A stretch of DNA of 29,702 nt from a virus. Under the pieces are notes generated by a model that ran no database searches, was not told the origin of the DNA, and saw only the letters and a list, made by a program, of their open reading frames with translations. The stretch lies in IMG/VR virus record IMGVR_UViG_3300040811_000940, positions 1 to 29,702 of that record; one strand, given 5' to 3'. The first letter of the stretch is position 1. Every line of letters starts with the position of its first letter. Of the stretch, positions 26,112 through 29,702 are shown piece by piece. A program made the translations under genes and the position numbers.

Positions 26112-28004
26112 ATGAGTTATCAACTAAACAAAACAAACGGAACATTACTTACAGATTTAATTGACGGACAGATTGATACAAATAGTACTAATCTTGTTTT
26201 AGTTGGTAGAAACTATAGTGGCTACGGTGAATACTTTAATGAAAACTTTATTAAGTTACTTGAAAATTTTAGTAATACTGCTGCACCGAGTAATCCGTTA
26301 CAAGGCCAAACTTGGTGGGATAGTGCAGAATCAAGATTAAAAGTTTATGACGGTAATGCATGGAAATCGTCAGGCGGTCCTTTTGTAGATGATACAAGGC
26401 CTCAAATGGTTGCAGGAGATTTATGGATTGATAATGAAAACAACCAAATGCATGCCTACGACGGCTCCGACTTAATTTTAGTAGGTCCGTTATATACAAA
26501 AAACCAAGGAGTTAGTGGCTTTCAAATTGAAAGTATACTTGATACACAAAGTAGATCACGTACAGTTGCTAATCTATATATTGGCGGCACTTTATCAGCA
26601 GTAATTAGTAACATTCAATTTACGCCAACCTATGCACAAAGAATTACAGGACTTGTTACAGCAGATAACCCAGATGGGATAATTTATCCAGGATTTAATT
26701 TAATTGATCCTGGTAATTTTAAATGGAAAGGTACAGTAGAATCTGCAAATGCTCTAGTTACATCTAGCGGCCAAGTTAGAACAGCTGACTCGTTTTTACC
26801 TTCTACAACTGACGGAGTTACAGTTGGTACATTAACCATACAAAACTCAGGTGGATTAACAATTGGACTTGGACAAAACCATGTGCAAAAAGTTGTTGGT
26901 CCAAGATTTTATTTTGAAAATCAGCTAACTGACCACGATATTAGTATGCGTGTAAAATCAACAGCATTTGGTTCTGTTAGTGTTGATGCAATATATGTAG
27001 ATGCAAGTACAGCTAGAGTAGGTATTTTCAATAGAACAGATGCTGGCGATTTTAGACTACCTGAATATACATTTGATATTCAAGGTGATTTAAGAGTTAC
27101 AGGTAATATGGTAATTGAAGGCGATACAACAAGTGTTGATGTTGCTACATTACGAGTAGAAGATAAAAACATTGAAATTGCTAAGACAGCAGACGGAACA
27201 ACACTAACGGGTGCTAATGCTAACAATGCCGGCTTTGTATTAGATACAAGTGATGTAGGTCAAAAATTATGGACATGGCAAACAACAGCAAATGCATGGA
27301 CATCTAATGTTAATATTGATGTTAGCGATACAACTAAAGCATACAAAATCGGCGGCGTAGATAAACTTACAGATGATACACTTGTAAATGTTACAAAAGC
27401 ACTAGATTTAGACCAAATTGGTACACTTACAGTATTACAAGTTGATGAAATTAATATTAATAGTAAAACTATTAGCTCAACTAACGATATGATCTTAGCA
27501 TCAACGTCGGGTATTTCTATAACAGCATCCGGTGACATTAATATTACTGACAGCCAAAAAATTACTGGCATGGCTGACCCAACTGCTGCACAAGATGCTG
27601 CAACAAAAAATTATGTAGATACACAAATATCTACTGAAGTAATAGCATTTAGTATGGACATTACTGGTTTAGGTGTAGGAGCAACATTAGAAAACAATGT
27701 TGCTGCTTATCTAGGAGATTTATATCCTGCTAATGCAAATAATAACGGAAAAATTGCTCGCATACATACAACATCATATGCAGGGGCTACGGTAGAAGGG
27801 GTTGATGTAGAATCAGCAAAGAATATTTCATTTATTCCTGTTGATTCTAATGGAACACAAAATGAATCAGTTGTACAAAGTGTTACATTTGCTGCTGAAG
27901 GTGCTAGTGGTACAGTTATTCTGTCACCAGCTAGAGCATTAATGCAGTATATATCAAATGGAACAGCTTGGGTAATTGACCAGCCGACATCCAACTATCC
28001 GTAA
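26112..28004 (+). CDS. Tail fibre protein 2, paralogue with repeat-built C-terminus
   Basis: 630 residues. The N-terminal 205 residues match fibre 1 and fibre 3 (LVGRNYSGYGEYFNENF, GQTWWDSAESRLKVYDG, GDLWIDNENNQ). The shaft contains a strand array from residue 325 (GDLRVTGNMVIEGDTTSVDV, then LRVEDKNIEIAK), a common fibre motif, and MADPTAAQDAATKNYVD at 487-503, often found just before a trimerisation or head module. The last 125 residues form a distinct C-terminal domain that I do not recognise. Spacing from fibre 1 is three bases. The ribosome site is poor (CGGGGC at 26099-26103), so expression may depend on coupling to the upstream gene. Likely role: a second adhesin or a fibre segment. Confidence 0.85.
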   Translation: MSYQLNKTNGTLLTDLIDGQIDTNSTNLVLVGRNYSGYGEYFNENFIKLLENFSNTAAPSNPLQGQTWWDSAESRLKVYDGNAWKSSGGPFVDDTRPQMVAGDLWIDNENNQMHAYDGSDLILVGPLYTKNQGVSGFQIESILDTQSRSRTVANLYIGGTLSAVISNIQFTPTYAQRITGLVTADNPDGIIYPGFNLIDPGNFKWKGTVESANALVTSSGQVRTADSFLPSTTDGVTVGTLTIQNSGGLTIGLGQNHVQKVVGPRFYFENQLTDHDISMRVKSTAFGSVSVDAIYVDASTARVGIFNRTDAGDFRLPEYTFDIQGDLRVTGNMVIEGDTTSVDVATLRVEDKNIEIAKTADGTTLTGANANNAGFVLDTSDVGQKLWTWQTTANAWTSNVNIDVSDTTKAYKIGGVDKLTDDTLVNVTKALDLDQIGTLTVLQVDEININSKTISSTNDMILASTSGISITASGDINITDSQKITGMADPTAAQDAATKNYVDTQISTEVIAFSMDITGLGVGATLENNVAAYLGDLYPANANNNGKIARIHTTSYAGATVEGVDVESAKNISFIPVDSNGTQNESVVQSVTFAAEGASGTVILSPARALMQYISNGTAWVIDQPTSNYP

Positions 28005-28008
28005 AAAC

Positions 28009-28016
28009 GATAAATA
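28009..28016 (+). promoter_or_regulatory. Putative late promoter GATAAATA upstream of fibre 3
   Basis: Same octamer as upstream of gp6 at 3389-3396, lying in the 43-base gap after fibre 2 and 31 bases before the fibre 3 ATG. A start near 28022 would leave the AGGGG ribosome site at 28033-28037 in the leader. A weak AT-rich inverted repeat (28020-28033) lies next to it. Confidence 0.5.
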
Positions 28017-28047
28017 ATATAATAGCACTATTAGGGGTTACACAAGA

Positions 28048-29529
28048 ATGGCTTATTCAATTGATAGATATAACAATACACTGTTAACAACAGTGGAGGA
28101 CGGCACAGTTGATCAAACAACTGACCTTAAATTCATAGGTAAAAACTATGCAGGATATGGTGAAATTCAAAATGAAAATTTCCTATTTTTGCTAGAAAAC
28201 TTTAGCGGAGCTAATGAACCAGCAAGACCATTAAGCGGTCAAGTTTGGTTTGATAGCGGTTCAAGTAAATTAAAGTTCTTTGACGGAACAAAATGGCGCA
28301 CAACTGGCGGCGCTGAAATTGGTGCAACAGAACCTACAGGATTAGCAACAGGTGATTTTTGGTGGGATAGTGCAAACGATCAACTTTACGTATTTAATGG
28401 TGTAAGTTTTATTTTAATTGGTCCACAAAACGCAGGCGAAGGTGTAACCCAAATGCAAAGCCGAGAAGTTGTGGATGCTCAAGGCGGAACAAAAAGTATT
28501 ATTACTGCTACAATTGAAGATGAAATTATATTTGTTATTAGCCCGCACGAGTTTGATTTAAACTCAAGTGAAACTGTTGTAAAAGGACAAGGCTATGATA
28601 GATTAAGAAAAGGTATTACACTAAAAAATACTAAAACAGCAACAGGTGGAGTTACAAGTACAGATCATTATTTCTGGGGTACAGCATCGAACGCATTAAA
28701 ATTGGGCGGCATTGATGCAAGTAACTTTATTCAAACTTCAGATGGAAACATTCAGTTTACACAAGGTTTAGAATTACCAGATGCAGGTTTATTAGTCGGC
28801 GATTCAAATGATTTACATATTAAAATTGATGATAACGGTTATGATGGTGTTATTCAAAATGTAACTAACAATAGTAGCATTAAATTTAAAGTTACTACAT
28901 CTGGCGGAACACTTACACACGTAGCAACAATAAACGATAGTACAGTAGTACCAGCAGCGGATAATACATTTTCATTAGGATCAGCAAGTTTAGGCTGGTC
29001 TAATGTTTATGCAGCAAATTTTACAGGCGAAGCATCAACTGCTACTGCACTGAGAGTAGGAAGTGATTTCCGCACTTCGAGTGTTAGTGCATCAAATAAT
29101 ACAGTTGCAGTTAGAGATGCTACAGGAAACATTGCAGCAAACTTATTCCAAGGTACAGCAACTACAGCACGTTATGCTGACTTGGCAGAAAAATATTCTA
29201 CAGCAGAAGAACTTGCTCCTGGCACAGTAGTTTGTGTTGGCAGAGGCGAGGCAGAAGTACAACCAGTTAATTCAGGTTGCATAGCAATTGGTGTAGTTTC
29301 AACTGATCCTGCACTAATGATGAATAGCGATGCAGATGGCCAGTACATTGGCTTAAAAGGCCGACTACCAGTACGTATTGTTGGTTCTGTAAATAAGGGC
29401 GATGCAGTATATGTCAACGATAACGGATGTGCAGGGACTGCAATAAACGGCGGTTCGTTAGTAGGTATTGCCTTAGAAGGTAGCAGCGACGAGGGTGAAA
29501 AGCTAATTGAATGTGTACTCAAAGTATAA
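28048..29529 (+). CDS. Tail fibre protein 3, paralogue with DLAE/PGTVV-type C-terminal domain
   Basis: 493 residues. The N-terminal 195 residues are the shared module (IGKNYAGYGEIQNENF, GQVWFDSGSSKLKFFDGTKW, GDFWWDSANDQLYVFNG). The middle is a beta-rich shaft with FSLGSASLGWSNVYAANFTG near residue 310. From residue 378 (DLAEKYSTAEELAPGTVVCV) to the end is a domain I recall, from memory, as common at the C-termini of marine T4-like phage fibres, with GVVSTDPALMMN and GRLPVRIVGSVNKGDAVYV. Its strand-turn pattern could be a tip domain or an intramolecular chaperone-like module, but no catalytic residues can be named. AGGGG at 28033-28037 supports the start. Confidence 0.85.
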   Translation: MAYSIDRYNNTLLTTVEDGTVDQTTDLKFIGKNYAGYGEIQNENFLFLLENFSGANEPARPLSGQVWFDSGSSKLKFFDGTKWRTTGGAEIGATEPTGLATGDFWWDSANDQLYVFNGVSFILIGPQNAGEGVTQMQSREVVDAQGGTKSIITATIEDEIIFVISPHEFDLNSSETVVKGQGYDRLRKGITLKNTKTATGGVTSTDHYFWGTASNALKLGGIDASNFIQTSDGNIQFTQGLELPDAGLLVGDSNDLHIKIDDNGYDGVIQNVTNNSSIKFKVTTSGGTLTHVATINDSTVVPAADNTFSLGSASLGWSNVYAANFTGEASTATALRVGSDFRTSSVSASNNTVAVRDATGNIAANLFQGTATTARYADLAEKYSTAEELAPGTVVCVGRGEAEVQPVNSGCIAIGVVSTDPALMMNSDADGQYIGLKGRLPVRIVGSVNKGDAVYVNDNGCAGTAINGGSLVGIALEGSSDEGEKLIECVLKV

Positions 29530-29541
29530 GGAACAATAAAA

Positions 29542-29702
29542 ATGGCCGTCGGCGACACTATTACAGCAGCAAGAATTAACAACTTACAATCTCGTATAGA
29601 ACTTATTTTAGGAGCCGGCTCCGGACAAAATGGATACGGACAATCATTATCGAGTGCGCAAGTGGCAAATGATACAACCGCAACAGCAAATGACTTAAAC
29701 GC
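29542..29702 (+). CDS. N-terminal part of a further virion structural protein (runs off the window)
   Basis: ATG at 29542 with AAGGA at 29528-29532 just after the fibre 3 stop. 53 complete codons begin MAVGDTITAARINNLQSRIE and continue without a stop to the window end. The opening and the GSGQNGYGQSLSSAQV stretch resemble a family of short virion proteins near fibre genes in marine T4-like phages, as I recall it. The function is unknown. Confidence 0.8.
   Translation, partial: MAVGDTITAARINNLQSRIELILGAGSGQNGYGQSLSSAQVANDTTATANDLN

Noticed and set aside
28020-28033. Inverted repeat TAATAG-CA-CTATTA as a possible terminator between fibre 2 and fibre 3
   Set aside because: AT-only stem of at most six pairs with a two-base loop and no following U-tract. 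Too weak to call a terminator.

Overview
The window is a late structural (baseplate and tail-fibre) segment of a T4-like contractile-tailed phage. All genes lie on the + strand, are tightly packed with gaps of at most about 60 bases, and are AT-rich. The run of gp5-like hub lysozyme, gp25-like wedge protein and gp6-like wedge protein identifies the T4-like baseplate. The giant structural protein after gp6, the short conserved virion protein and the row of fibres with repeated glycine/tryptophan modules are, from memory of the families, typical of marine T4-like phages infecting cyanobacteria or SAR11-type bacteria. The AT-rich codon choice fits, but the host cannot be fixed from this window.

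Layout. Positions 1-417 hold the 3' end of a gene with a Thr/Pro/Glu-rich linker. Positions 429-2906 encode a gp5-like hub/cell-puncturing protein with an OB-fold, a beta-helix spike and a C-terminal muramidase-like domain. Positions 2922-3362 encode gp25, and 3421-6957 an enlarged gp6 with a Ser/Asn-rich tail. Overlapping the gp6 stop by one base, 6957-23417 is a single uninterrupted reading frame of 5486 codons, more than half the window. It is a modular, mostly beta-rich structural protein. I see a putative cupredoxin-like N-terminal module, five short modules resembling chitin-binding CBM5/12, a seven-blade FG-GAP-like propeller split by large insertions, two Gly-rich GxGY repeat blocks, an alpha-rich insertion with an EHxxH motif bracketed by Pro-Val-Gly linkers, and a ladder of related beta-sandwich repeats near the C-terminus.

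A 200-residue virion protein (23438-24040) follows. Then come three paralogous fibre proteins (24054-26108, 26112-28004, 28048-29529) that share an N-terminal module of about 200 residues but have unrelated C-termini: a gp12-type collar domain with an HxH motif, a repeat-built fibre tip, and a DLAE/PGTVV-type C-terminal domain. A further structural gene starts at 29542 and runs off the end.

How they work together. By homology with T4, gp5 forms the central spike that punctures the envelope and digests peptidoglycan, and gp25 and gp6 belong to the wedges that form the inner baseplate ring around it. The giant protein occupies the place where T4 has several separate wedge and peripheral genes (7, 8, 9, 10, 11), and it probably builds the outer baseplate or a fibre scaffold. 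The three fibres probably dock through their common N-terminus and present different receptor-binding tips. Short ATAAATA sites upstream of gp6, the 200-residue protein and the third fibre look like T4-type late promoters. No tRNA, CRISPR array, insertion sequence or integrase was seen.
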